DNA of 58,825 nt from an uncultured Oscillospiraceae bacterium (GCA_947627285.1 CANQVL010000012.1:1-58825); one strand, 5' to 3'; counted from the stretch's first letter, positions 17,007 through 25,351 are shown. Notes: a model not told the origin generated them from the sequence alone. Made by a program: numbers and translations.

Positions 17007-18631
17007 AGGTCTGTCTCTCCTTTCAATAATCTGTGGCTCATTGCCGGTACGACTGTGCCGCCGGCGTTGGCAACTCTCGCCGTACGGTTTATATAGAGGG
17101 CGTATTTGCCGCGCCTTACGGCGAGCATTCCGTCCACGCAGGAGATCTCCGGCTCGCCGTGTCGGGGTATTTTCGCCAGCTTCCGCAGCAGCGCCGCCGC
17201 CGACAGGGAGTCGGACCAGTCCATACAGCGGCGGCAGTCCGGGTCGAAGCCGCCGGTGATGTACTTCTCCGTGCCGTAAAAGACGCAGGGCGCTCCGGGG
17301 AGCATGAATATCAGGGAAAGCGCCGCGTGGAGCGCCTCCCGGTCGCCGCGCGCCTCGGTCAAAAAGCGATATGTGTCGTGGCTGTCCAAGAGGTTCAGCA
17401 TCATGGAGTTGACGGGGCCCGAGTTGCGCATGAGGAGCTCCGAGAGCTTCCACGCCATATGCTGTCCGTCCAGCTTGCCCCAGGCGAAATAGTCGAGGCA
17501 CGCCTTGGTGACGGAGTAGTTCATTATCCCGTCGAACTGGTCCCCGCGCAGTGAGGGCGAGGCGTCGTGCCAGTTCTCGGCGATGAGCACCGCCTCGGGG
17601 TTCGCGGACTTGACCGCGCGTCGGAAATCCCGCCAGAAGCCGCGGCTCACCTCGTCAGCCACGTCCAGCCGCCAGCCGTCGATGCCGTATTCCCGCACAT
17701 AGTATGTGCCCACACCGCACAGGTACTCCCGCACCGAGGGGTTGGAGGTGTTGAGCTTGGGCATGTAGGCGCAGGAGGCAAAGACGTCGTAATTTAAGGG
17801 CTCCCGGCAGGGGCGGTCGCCTCGGATTATGAACCAGTCAAAATACTCCGAGGCGCGCCCCCGCGCCTCCACGTCCCGAAAGGGCGCGAAGCCCTCGCCC
17901 ACGTGGTTGAATACACCGTCGAGCACTATTCGGACGCCCTTCGCGTGCGCCGCCTCCACCAGCCTTTTAAGGGCGCCGTTGCCGCCGAAGCGGGGGTCCA
18001 CCGTGTAATAGTCCCAGGTGTCGTACTTGTGGTTGGAGGGGGCGGAGAAAACGGGGGTGAGGTAGAGGGCGTTGACCCCGAGCCCCTTTAGGTAGTCCAG
18101 CTTTTCCCTCACGCCGTCCAGGTCGCCGCCCGCAAGGCTCTTTGGGTTGGGGACATCTCCCCATCTCAGGTCCACAAAGCCCTTGTCGCCGCTCCCCTGT
18201 CTGAACCGGTCCACGAATATCTGGTAGAAGAACGCCTTTTCCATCCACGCCACCGGTCTTTGTACGTCAGAGGAGTTGATATACGGGTATTGGAAGAAGT
18301 TGTAAAACCCCTTTTTGTAATCGTAGCTCTCCGTCACGCCGTCCTCGGAGTAATACCACGCCCCATCGTCAGCGTACAGGCGGAATATGTAGGCAAAGCG
18401 GGTGTCCTCGGCTTTCAGGGTGACGGTGAACCAGTCGTAAAGCTCCGTTGAGCAGGAAAGGCGCATTTTGGCGCGGCGGCGCCTTTCGTGGAAGACGTAT
18501 TTGCTCTCGTAAAGCACCTCCACACGCCGCAGCTCCCCACGCGCCGCCCGAAGCCTCAGCTCCAGGGAATCTTCGGACACCGGGCAGCAGCAGGGGGTAT
18601 CCGGCGCGTGAAAGACCGCGTATCTGTTCAT
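17003..18631 (-). CDS. GH13 alpha-glucan hydrolase (neopullulanase/cyclomaltodextrinase-like)
   Basis: A 542-residue GH13 enzyme without signal peptide, hence cytoplasmic. An N-terminal beta domain (about 1-125) precedes the (beta/alpha)8 barrel. Conserved regions seen: DGVFNHVG (region I), DGWRLDVAD with the nucleophile Asp near 323 (region II), IAENWHD with the acid/base Glu near 351 (region III) and LLDSHDT (region IV). The N-domain and the MPKLNT block resemble neopullulanase, cyclomaltodextrinase and maltogenic amylase, which degrade imported maltodextrins or cyclodextrins. It lies between the starch-binding lipoprotein and malE genes with 4-nt overlaps on both sides. Substrate preference (maltodextrin, pullulan pieces or cyclodextrin) cannot be read from the sequence. 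Confidence 0.88.
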   Translation of the reverse strand: MNRYAVFHAPDTPCCCPVSEDSLELRLRAARGELRRVEVLYESKYVFHERRRRAKMRLSCSTELYDWFTVTLKAEDTRFAYIFRLYADDGAWYYSEDGVTESYDYKKGFYNFFQYPYINSSDVQRPVAWMEKAFFYQIFVDRFRQGSGDKGFVDLRWGDVPNPKSLAGGDLDGVREKLDYLKGLGVNALYLTPVFSAPSNHKYDTWDYYTVDPRFGGNGALKRLVEAAHAKGVRIVLDGVFNHVGEGFAPFRDVEARGRASEYFDWFIIRGDRPCREPLNYDVFASCAYMPKLNTSNPSVREYLCGVGTYYVREYGIDGWRLDVADEVSRGFWRDFRRAVKSANPEAVLIAENWHDASPSLRGDQFDGIMNYSVTKACLDYFAWGKLDGQHMAWKLSELLMRNSGPVNSMMLNLLDSHDTYRFLTEARGDREALHAALSLIFMLPGAPCVFYGTEKYITGGFDPDCRRCMDWSDSLSAAALLRKLAKIPRHGEPEISCVDGMLAVRRGKYALYINRTARVANAGGTVVPAMSHRLLKGETDL

Positions 18632-19722
18632 GCCTTTGCCACCGTCACGCCCATTGTCCCGGCGTCAACGGTGAAGGTGTAGGTCCCCGCGTCTGCCACG
18701 ATGATATTGCCGCCGGCGTCGCCCAAAAGGGCGCGGCTGGCATCGTCCGTGACGTTCTCGTCCTTGAGCACAAGGCCGGTGTCAACGCCGCCGTCAAAGA
18801 CCATGAAGCACAGCTGAGTGCCGGCGTCCAGCTCCATTTCAATGGAAAATACATATCCGTCGCCCTCAGCGCGGGTGAGCTCCTTGAGGTCGGACCAGTC
18901 TTCGACCCAGCTGCCCTTTACGGAGACAGTCGTCTCGGGACCCGGCGCGAAGACCTGGGGGGCGCTGACGGGGTCGCCGTTGCGGACTATGGTCATGGTG
19001 TCCTGAACGGGGTTGTCGGGGTCGGTCGTGAGGGTAACGGTGTAATTGCCGTCCATTATGACGTTGACGTTGGATTTATCGGAGGTGCCGCCAAGTCCGC
19101 CGCCGTTCGCCATCTGAGTCTCGTCGATCTGGGTGAAGGCGCCGAAGCCCTTCTGCCCGTCCCACTGCCAGTCATGGACGACCTGGAACTGGTCGCCGGA
19201 GTACAAATCGAGGGTTATGGACATCTCGTTGACGGCGTTCCCGGTGGGCTGGAGCCTGAACGCCTCCCGGTCAGCCTCGGCTACGCCGGCGTTTGCCCAG
19301 TTGCTCCCCGCAAGGATCCCGCCGGAGGTGGAGGCGCCCACTATGTACCACGCCCTGGTGTCCTCGGCTACGTTTGTGGACTTGAAGCTGCCGTAGAGCG
19401 TCATGTCGCCGGTGACGGTCAGCGCGCTAAGGTCCTTTTTACTGCTTTCAAGGAATGTGGGGGTCTCGAACCAGCCGAGAAATTCGCTGTCGGGCTGGCT
19501 CTCAAACGCCTCATAGCCGCTTGCCTTGCCGCCCTCGGCGACCTTCACCTCGCCCAGCTTCGTATCGCCGTTCATGAAGGTGACGGTATACTCCGCGGGC
19601 GTCCCCTGCCCGGACCCGCTTCCGGAATCTCCGCTGCCGCCCTTTTCGCAGGCGCACAGGGACAGCGCCAGTATGAGCGCCAGGATCACGGCTATCAGCT
19701 TTGACGTGCTTTGCTTTTTCAT
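18628..19722 (-). CDS. cell-surface lipoprotein with InlB-type repeat and SusE/F-like starch-binding domains
   Basis: A 364-residue lipoprotein: signal peptide with lipobox LSLCAC, then a Gly/Ser linker. Next is a Listeria-Bacteroides (InlB B) repeat (about 45-112, with YTVTFMNGD and FLGWFETP), followed by two beta-sandwich segments rich in Trp and Tyr (AWYIVGAS, FQVVHDWQWDGQ, SWVEDWSDL) resembling SusE/SusF or CBM-type starch-binding domains. First gene of the alpha-glucan operon, directly downstream of the promoter and operator, with AAGGAGG before the start and a 4-nt overlap with the GH13 gene. Likely role: holding starch or maltodextrin at the cell surface to feed the importer. The SusE/F likeness is by pattern only and binding is inferred. 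Confidence 0.7.
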   Translation of the reverse strand: MKKQSTSKLIAVILALILALSLCACEKGGSGDSGSGSGQGTPAEYTVTFMNGDTKLGEVKVAEGGKASGYEAFESQPDSEFLGWFETPTFLESSKKDLSALTVTGDMTLYGSFKSTNVAEDTRAWYIVGASTSGGILAGSNWANAGVAEADREAFRLQPTGNAVNEMSITLDLYSGDQFQVVHDWQWDGQKGFGAFTQIDETQMANGGGLGGTSDKSNVNVIMDGNYTVTLTTDPDNPVQDTMTIVRNGDPVSAPQVFAPGPETTVSVKGSWVEDWSDLKELTRAEGDGYVFSIEMELDAGTQLCFMVFDGGVDTGLVLKDENVTDDASRALLGDAGGNIIVADAGTYTFTVDAGTMGVTVAKA

Positions 19723-19770
19723 ATTGGTTCCTCCTTGTTATTTTTTTGCGGCGCTTCTATGAGCGTTCCG

Positions 19771-19797
19771 CTTAATCGTTTCACTTAAACGATTAAG
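19771..19797. promoter_or_regulatory. LacI-family operator of the alpha-glucan operon
   Basis: Perfect 11-bp inverted repeat CTTAATCGTTT (19771-19781) / AAACGATTAAG (19787-19797), with central CG steps typical of LacI-family sites. It can also be read as two sites of the form TTAAWCGWTTAA. It sits just downstream of the -10 of the operon promoter and next to the divergent LacI-type gene, so binding should block transcription start. Confidence 0.85.
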
Positions 19798-19800
19798 TAA

Positions 19801-19829
19801 AGGATAACACATCGCCGCCGTTATGTCAA
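19801..19829 (-). promoter_or_regulatory. promoter of the alpha-glucan operon
   Basis: On the minus strand TTGACA (19824-19829) and TATCCT (19801-19806) are 17 bp apart. The expected transcription start falls inside the operator at 19771-19797. Confidence 0.82.
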
Positions 19830-19834
19830 TACAG

Positions 19835-19862
19835 TTGACAAAAAAAATTTTATATGTAAAAT
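19835..19862 (+). promoter_or_regulatory. promoter of the lacI-type regulator gene
   Basis: TTGACA (19835-19840) and TAAAAT (19857-19862) with a 16-bp, A/T-only spacer tail, 35 nt upstream of the start codon. It is divergent from the operon promoter, with the two -35 boxes nearly adjacent. Confidence 0.75.
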
Positions 19863-19897
19863 ATAAATCAGCGAAATGACAAAACAGGAGGAATATA

Positions 19898-20749
19898 ATG
19901 GCGCGTCAGGTGACCTTGAAGGATGTGGCCAGGGAGGCGAACGTCTCGGTGGCGACGGTGTCCTATATCATAAATAACCGGGAGGACCAGAAGATAAGCG
20001 ACGCTACCCGCAAGAAGGTACTGCAGATAGCGAATCTCCTGGGCTATACCCCCAACCCGGTGGCAAAAAGTCTGGTGACCGGCAGGAAGGACCTGGTGGG
20101 CATAGTTTACCGTCTGCGGGAGAGCACTCCCAGCAGGAATCTGGAGATATTTCATTTCATCGACCTGCTGGCAAAGCGCCTGAACCGGGAGCGCTGTGAG
20201 TGCATACTGCTCCCGGCGGACGTGACGGACATCACGCTCAAGCGTGTGGACAGCGTCATCACACTGGGGATATTGGCGGAGGAGTTTGCCGCCCTTGCCG
20301 ACGACTGCTTTGTGCCTATACTGGCGGTGGATATGCTCATTGACAACACCTGGCTCTTTTCCCAGATATACCAGGACATTCCCGCGCTGGAGCGGGAAAC
20401 ACCCGAGGACGCGCTTTTGGTGGCGGAGCCATACGGGAACGAGAAATACGACGAATTTGTCAAAGCCCGCTTCCCCGCCGCCGCGCGTCTCGCGCCTTCC
20501 CAGTGCGTGCCGGAGCGCGTCTTGGGGCGGCCCTTGCTCATACTGGGCGCTCCCCTCGCCCTCTCGGTTGGTCCCAGGTCAGGAAGCCGCGATATAACGG
20601 TCATAGCCTCGGACCCCACCGCCGCGCTTTTGCCTCCGGAATATAAGATCATCAGCGCCGACGTGGTCAAGAAGGCCGAGGTCACCGCCCAATACGTCCT
20701 CGACGCCCTGAACGGGAAATTCGACGCCCCTCACGACAGGAAAGTATAA
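19898..20749 (+). CDS. LacI-family transcriptional regulator of alpha-glucan use
   Basis: A 283-residue regulator. The N-terminus is a canonical LacI helix-turn-helix and hinge (VTLKDVAREANVSVATVSYI, NPVAKSLVTGRKDLVGIVY). The remaining part is shorter than the usual effector domain (about 275 residues): here about 220, with the standard periplasmic-binding motifs poorly kept. The ligand pocket may therefore be reduced or unusual. The start has AGGAGG 6-7 nt upstream. Transcribed divergently from the five-gene alpha-glucan operon, with a perfect inverted repeat between them, so repression of that operon relieved by a maltodextrin-type signal is the simplest reading. A hairpin follows the gene at 20839-20865. 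Confidence 0.88.
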   Translation: MARQVTLKDVAREANVSVATVSYIINNREDQKISDATRKKVLQIANLLGYTPNPVAKSLVTGRKDLVGIVYRLRESTPSRNLEIFHFIDLLAKRLNRERCECILLPADVTDITLKRVDSVITLGILAEEFAALADDCFVPILAVDMLIDNTWLFSQIYQDIPALERETPEDALLVAEPYGNEKYDEFVKARFPAAARLAPSQCVPERVLGRPLLILGAPLALSVGPRSGSRDITVIASDPTAALLPPEYKIISADVVKKAEVTAQYVLDALNGKFDAPHDRKV

Positions 20750-20838
20750 GCGCGAAAAAACGCCGCCCGCGGTCTGGCGGAACGGCAGCCTGAAAGCGCA
20801 AAATGGGTGTGCATAATACTCGCCCGCAGTCTTTGCAA

Positions 20839-20865
20839 AGGGCGGGTCAATACCTGACCCGCCCT
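20839..20865 (+). terminator. possible terminator after the lacI-type gene
   Basis: Inverted repeat AGGGCGGGTCA (20839-20849) / TGACCCGCCCT (20855-20865) with a 5-nt loop, followed by GGATTATTTA, a poor U-run. A second, stronger hairpin lies at 20919-20955. Confidence 0.5.
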
Positions 20866-20918
20866 GGATTATTTACGCGCCTTCGGCGACTGATAATATG
20901 TACATGGCGATTGACAAG

Positions 20919-20960
20919 TGAAGGCTCCCGAGATCATTATCCTCGGGAGCCTTCAGTTTT
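20919..20960 (+). terminator. terminator between convergent lacI and SLH genes
   Basis: Arms TGAAGGCTCCCGAG (20919-20932) and CTCGGGAGCCTTCA (20942-20955), followed on the plus strand by GTTTTTT. It directly abuts the stop codon of the convergent SLH gene and may also end that transcript. Confidence 0.8.
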
Positions 20961-23900
20961 TTACTTTGCCATGTAGTCGCAGAGCTTCATGAGAATCACG
21001 GCGGTTTGCGCGCGGGTGGTGGTGCCGGTGGGATTTAAGGTGTTGTTGCCCTGACCCGAGACGATGCCGGCGCCGATTGCCCACACCATCGCCTCTTTCG
21101 CGTAATTGTGTACCTCGCCAGCGTCGGTAAATGCGTCGATATTACCGGCGGTTTCCTTCACTACACCCTTAAATTGGGCGTATTTATAAATCAGAGTTAC
21201 AAGCTGTTCGCGGGAGATTTCATCGTTTGGCTTGAACAGTCCGTTCCCGTTGCCGCTGACGATGGAATTGGCGTCCGCCCAGGCAATGGCGGCGGCGTAA
21301 ATGCCGGTTTTGTCAACGTCGCTGAACTTCAGCTCAGGAGCTTCGGGCTCATAGCTCAGGCGGTAGAGCAGCGTCACAAGAGCTCCTCTGGACATTTCGT
21401 CGTCGGGCTTGAAGTTATTCTCGCCTGTGCCCGAGAACAGCTCGCGTGCCGATGTAAACTCAATGGCGTCGCCAGCCCATCCTTCCACTCGCTCAATATC
21501 CTTGAATTCCACGGAGTTTTCAACTATTTTCAGCGTAACGTCGCCATCAACGCTGAGCACAACGCCGTTTTCTCCGATGACGCAGTCACGGACAACTTTC
21601 TCTGTTCCGTCCGGGCTGACAAGCACCGCAACGGTGCCGGGGCCGAACTTGGTGACAGGGATCTCAACCCCGATTCGCCCGGCGGACTGTGATTTCAGGC
21701 TGATTTCCGGCGCCTCCGCCGCGGACTTCGCCGCCGGAACCCGGATCGGCGCGGTAACAATATCCTGCTTCTCGGTCTTGCCGTTCGCGGGAATGACCAC
21801 TTCGGCGGAGGTGACCTTGCCCCGTGCGTCGGTAGTGACCTTGCCGGTGACGCCCGCAGGCGTGACGGTCTTCTCGGTGATAGAGCCGTCGGTCAGCGTG
21901 ACCTTTTCGGTGACGGTGCCGTCGACCTTCTCGGTGGTCTCCGTGACAACGCCGTCCTTGGTCGTGGTGGTAGTTTTGGACCCGTCGGGGTTGGTGACGG
22001 TCCCGGCGTCGGCTCCGCCGCCCGCAGGTGCGCTGCTTCCGCCGGCTGATCCGCTTCCGCCGGTACTGCCGCCCGTGGCGCCGCCTCCGGTGGTTCCTCC
22101 GGTGCTTCCACCGGTGCTTCCACCAGTGCTGCCACCGGTACTTCCGCCGGTGCCGCCGGTCGAGGGGTCTGTCGAGGGCTGGGCAGGCGTCTTTGCGATC
22201 ACCGAGACAGGCGCACTGCCGGAGACTGCCGTATAGTTGGAGCTGTTCGGGGTGAAGGTCCAGTTGTAGGATGCGGTCGTATCACTCTTGGAGAGCACAA
22301 CTTCTGTCGGGTCGTCCACTCCGCCGATCCTGTCCCAGGTCACCTTGCCGGGGACGGTCTCGCCCTGCGCGCCGGTGGCGGTTGCTCTGAGCGTAGACTT
22401 ATCGAGGGTGTCGCCCTCGTTCACTCCGCTCGCGGTCACCGTAACGGTGGGGACAGCGGGGGCGATGACAAGTGTGGTCTCCATTTGGTTGTCAGAACAG
22501 TCGGAAAGACCGGTTGTGTCCGCCGTGACCTTTACCTTGTAGGTTCCGGCGTCAACGGGTGCAACGGTGGAAGTGCCGCCGTTGGAGCTGTATTCGACCT
22601 TAATCGTCGCGCCGCTGTTCGTCACGCCGGTGACGGTGTGAGGATTGCCGTCATAGGTGACGCTCGTCTCGCCGGATATTGCGAGGTCGGCGGGCTGAAC
22701 ATCCTTGCCGGAGACCGAGACATATCCGTGGACTACGGTGTAGTTATCAGAGGACGGCTTGAATATGTACTCGAGAGACTGTGCCTCTGAGGTGATTATT
22801 CTATTTCTCGCCTCGTCGGTGAGCTCGACCGTGCCGGTGACGGGCTCGCCGTTATACGGGTTGCGGTAGGTCGCCTGAATGGATTTTTCGATGGTGGAGG
22901 CGGGTTCGCCGTTCTTGCCGATTGGGGCGACTACGTCCACCTTCTGCGGGACGGCGGGGAGGACCTTGATGTTGCCGTCTACCCGATAGATGCGGTAGTT
23001 CCCGGCGCTGCCCGTTGCGGTGACGCCATAGCCATTGGTGTTCACGTTCGCCGTGGGCGAGGTGCCCGCGCTTGCAAGGACGGCCTGAATGTTTTCGGCG
23101 AGGTCAACGACGAGGCCGTCGGTGTCGTACTCGTTATCTACGCTTGTCACCGTCAGACTGGCAAAGTCGCTGCTGACGATGTCCATGCTCTGACCGTAGT
23201 ATTTGTGGAGCTCCTTCAACCGAAGGATGATATCTATCGGGAAGATCTCGCTGTACACCGTGACGGAATCAGGGAGAGCATATTTATCCGCGTGGTCGCC
23301 GACGATCTCGGTATTGGGCTTGAAGGTTATCGTCACGGCCTTGTTCGTTCCGACCGCGTCGTCTTCAAATTCTGCCTCGAGGCATTCAATACCGGTGAGT
23401 GTGCCACACCGGAGCATGAGTTGGTCTCCGATTACTCCGGTAACGATTTTATCGGTCGGAACAATCTGCCCGGAGGTCTTGCCCGCGTTATAGGGCTTGG
23501 AATAGACCTCAACATTGATATTTACGGTGCGCGGCTTTATGGTGTACTCCGTCGAAAATGCGGCGCCGGTGTAACCGTACCTCGGCTGAATGGTCGCGCT
23601 CACGTCGTAAATGCCGGGATTTGTCGGCGCGGTCTCGGTCCAACCGCCGGACTTGTCATGTTCCTTATAAAGGACGTAGATGCTGTCCGAGCCTGCCTGA
23701 CTGTCGGTCCTGTTGGTCGTAAATTTCAGCGGCTGAGCCTTGCCGTTGTACTGAACCTCGGTCGCCGAGGGGGTGAGGGTGGTGAATACGAGCTGACCGA
23801 TATCCTGGTCAAAGGTGCCGTCGCCTATCTTTACGGCGATATAGCTGTTGTAGGCATTGTAATTCGTTGTATCTATCGGGGTGAAGGTAAAGGGGCAGAT

Positions 23901-24896
23901 GCAGAAGATTCCGCCCTTTATCTCCTGACCGGGGTCACCCCATGTGAACTTGCCCGCCACCGTGCCGCCGCTAAAGGGGTTGACAAACGTACCGGTGGGG
24001 ACGTTGCCGCCTTCGGATTCGCCGGCGTTGGAAAGGACGGTGCCCTTTGTGAACTCCTTGACGTATATCTCTTTAGGCTTCGGCATGACCTTTTCGACGG
24101 TTATTGCGGTCGTGCCGCTGACCGTGACAGCATAGCTGCCGTAGATGGAGGTGACGCCAGTATAATCGTAGCTGTACGGACTGGCCGAAACGGACGAGTT
24201 CGCGTCCGCGCCTTGACCGCGGAGCTCCTTCACGCCAAGGTCGGCGAGCGTCTTGCCATTGATCTCGGGATCGTCACACGTGACCTTTATGTCAGCGGGG
24301 TCAAGCGCCGTGCCATAGGGCTTGGTGATGGTCGCCTGCGGCGTGACGGTGACGGGCTTGAGCTCAACGCCTATCGTGAGCTTGACCGTCCAACCGATGT
24401 GGCTGTTCTGCTCCATGAAGAGTATGGTTTCCTCGAGCTGTCCGGCAGGAAGGTCACTCCGAGGGGTGATGGTGAGGACTGCGGTATCGCCCTTGTTTTC
24501 GATGTGGCCTTTCGATTTGTCCCACTCGAAGTTGAAGTAAGCGGAGCGGTTGACAACGGCGATGTCCACCTTGCCGTAGTTGTTGGGGTTTCCGTTGTCG
24601 GTGTCATAGTCCTCGGTTTCGCTGATGTTCGTGAAGGTGAGCTCGAGCGATTCGCCGCTTGTACTGCCGTAGTTTATTGCTTTGAAGTTGTAGGTCTGCG
24701 TTCCCTCAAGCTCGCGAATTTCCGCGCCTGCGTCAGTGCCTTCTTCGGACGTCTTACTGGCTGTAACTGAGTAGAGCCACGGCGTCCGGTGGGTGCGGAA
24801 ATCGTCCGAACTCCCCTCCCCGGCGAGAGCCGTGACAGGCAGGGCGCTTATCACCATGCACAGGACGAGAAGCAGGACAAGATACCTGTTTTTCAT
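20961..24896 (-). CDS. secreted surface protein with MBG/YDG and Ig-like repeats and three SLH domains
   Basis: A 1,311-residue protein. I take the ATG at 24896 because it opens a clear signal peptide (KNRYLVLLLVLCMV, cleavage after ALA); the frame is open further upstream but includes AT-rich non-coding-like sequence and the promoter. Following are repeated beta-sandwich modules resembling MBG/YDG and bacterial Ig-like domains (for instance ATITKPYGTALD near 255, TSVTYDGNPHTVTG near 770), a Gly/Ser/Thr linker (about 910-950), a Thr/Val-rich stretch, the same pre-SLH module as the giant protease, and three SLH repeats (about 1129-1311). No catalytic domain is seen, so an adhesin or S-layer-associated structural protein is most likely. 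Its C-terminus closely resembles that of the truncated gene at the right end of the window. Confidence 0.85.
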   Translation of the reverse strand: MKNRYLVLLLVLCMVISALPVTALAGEGSSDDFRTHRTPWLYSVTASKTSEEGTDAGAEIRELEGTQTYNFKAINYGSTSGESLELTFTNISETEDYDTDNGNPNNYGKVDIAVVNRSAYFNFEWDKSKGHIENKGDTAVLTITPRSDLPAGQLEETILFMEQNSHIGWTVKLTIGVELKPVTVTPQATITKPYGTALDPADIKVTCDDPEINGKTLADLGVKELRGQGADANSSVSASPYSYDYTGVTSIYGSYAVTVSGTTAITVEKVMPKPKEIYVKEFTKGTVLSNAGESEGGNVPTGTFVNPFSGGTVAGKFTWGDPGQEIKGGIFCICPFTFTPIDTTNYNAYNSYIAVKIGDGTFDQDIGQLVFTTLTPSATEVQYNGKAQPLKFTTNRTDSQAGSDSIYVLYKEHDKSGGWTETAPTNPGIYDVSATIQPRYGYTGAAFSTEYTIKPRTVNINVEVYSKPYNAGKTSGQIVPTDKIVTGVIGDQLMLRCGTLTGIECLEAEFEDDAVGTNKAVTITFKPNTEIVGDHADKYALPDSVTVYSEIFPIDIILRLKELHKYYGQSMDIVSSDFASLTVTSVDNEYDTDGLVVDLAENIQAVLASAGTSPTANVNTNGYGVTATGSAGNYRIYRVDGNIKVLPAVPQKVDVVAPIGKNGEPASTIEKSIQATYRNPYNGEPVTGTVELTDEARNRIITSEAQSLEYIFKPSSDNYTVVHGYVSVSGKDVQPADLAISGETSVTYDGNPHTVTGVTNSGATIKVEYSSNGGTSTVAPVDAGTYKVKVTADTTGLSDCSDNQMETTLVIAPAVPTVTVTASGVNEGDTLDKSTLRATATGAQGETVPGKVTWDRIGGVDDPTEVVLSKSDTTASYNWTFTPNSSNYTAVSGSAPVSVIAKTPAQPSTDPSTGGTGGSTGGSTGGSTGGSTGGTTGGGATGGSTGGSGSAGGSSAPAGGGADAGTVTNPDGSKTTTTTKDGVVTETTEKVDGTVTEKVTLTDGSITEKTVTPAGVTGKVTTDARGKVTSAEVVIPANGKTEKQDIVTAPIRVPAAKSAAEAPEISLKSQSAGRIGVEIPVTKFGPGTVAVLVSPDGTEKVVRDCVIGENGVVLSVDGDVTLKIVENSVEFKDIERVEGWAGDAIEFTSARELFSGTGENNFKPDDEMSRGALVTLLYRLSYEPEAPELKFSDVDKTGIYAAAIAWADANSIVSGNGNGLFKPNDEISREQLVTLIYKYAQFKGVVKETAGNIDAFTDAGEVHNYAKEAMVWAIGAGIVSGQGNNTLNPTGTTTRAQTAVILMKLCDYMAK
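22087..22160 (-). repeat. 12-bp tandem repeat encoding a Gly-Ser-Thr linker
   Basis: About six degenerate copies of CCACCGGTGCTT (plus strand), coding for STGG units in the SLH protein. In-frame copies can change in number without breaking the gene. Confidence 0.8.
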
Positions 24897-24990
24897 TTTG
24901 TAACTTCTTTCCGCCGCGATATACGCGGCAAGGTGATATTCGGCGCTCGGAAGAAAAATCTCCGAGAAGCCGGTGAATACATTCATGTAA

Positions 24991-25019
24991 ATTGTACTAT
25001 ACTGCGCGTTAAATTGCAA
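24991..25019 (-). promoter_or_regulatory. promoter of the second SLH gene
   Basis: On the minus strand TTGCAA (25014-25019) and TACAAT (24991-24996) with 17-bp spacing. It lies within the upstream open frame, which supports the start at 24896; the 5' leader would be about 88 nt. Confidence 0.7.
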
Positions 25020-25102
25020 CAGTAATTTTTGGGAATTTTCATCATTTAAAAAATCATTTAAAAAATTACAGGTTTTTTCCGCCAAAATCTGTACGTTTAC
25101 AG

Positions 25103-25140
25103 AAAAAATCCGTGAATTTCGCAAAATTCACGGATTTTTT
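25103..25140 (-). terminator. bidirectional terminator after tRNA-Pro
   Basis: Arms ATCCGTGAATTT (25108-25119) and AAATTCACGGAT (25124-25135), A-run before and T-run after, so U-rich ends in both directions. It lies about 30 nt beyond the 3' end of the tRNA gene. Confidence 0.85.
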
Positions 25141-25167
25141 CAAATATTTTCCTTTTGTGGCAATAAA

Positions 25168-25240
25168 TCCGAGTGGCGGGATTTGAACCCACGGCCTCAT
25201 GGTCCCGAACCATGCGCGCTACCATCTGCGCTACACCCGG
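25168..25240 (-). tRNA. tRNA-Pro (anticodon CGG)
   Basis: Cloverleaf on the minus strand: acceptor CCGGGTG/CACTCGG (one G-U), anticodon stem CATGG/CCATG with loop TTCGGGA (anticodon CGG), T-loop GGTTCAAATCC. No encoded CCA. It has its own consensus promoter and terminator. Confidence 0.93.
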
Positions 25241-25251
25241 ATCGCCTGTAT

Positions 25252-25280
25252 ATTATAGTTTTCCGTTGGGGAAATGTCAA
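25252..25280 (-). promoter_or_regulatory. promoter of tRNA-Pro
   Basis: TTGACA (25275-25280) and TATAAT (25252-25257) on the minus strand, spacing 17 bp, 12 nt from the tRNA 5' end. Confidence 0.9.
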
Positions 25281-25351
25281 GCATTATTTTTGGGTGATTT
25301 GCCGGCGCTGTTGGCAGGATGGTGAGGTCGACGGCAAAAAGGTCACGCGGG

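Noticed and set aside
17007-17501. N-terminal extension of the MalE-like gene
   Set aside because: The frame is open there but overlaps the GH13 coding sequence, lacks family similarity, and the GTG at 17006 has a good ribosome site and starts a lipoprotein signal peptide.
22087-22160. CRISPR-like repeat array
   Set aside because: 12-bp direct repeats without spacers, in frame, encoding Gly/Ser/Thr; simple low-complexity coding repeat.
24897-25124. N-terminal extension of the second SLH protein
   Set aside because: It is AT-rich, contains the promoter at 24991-25019 and part of a terminator, and the ATG at 24896 begins a clear signal peptide.
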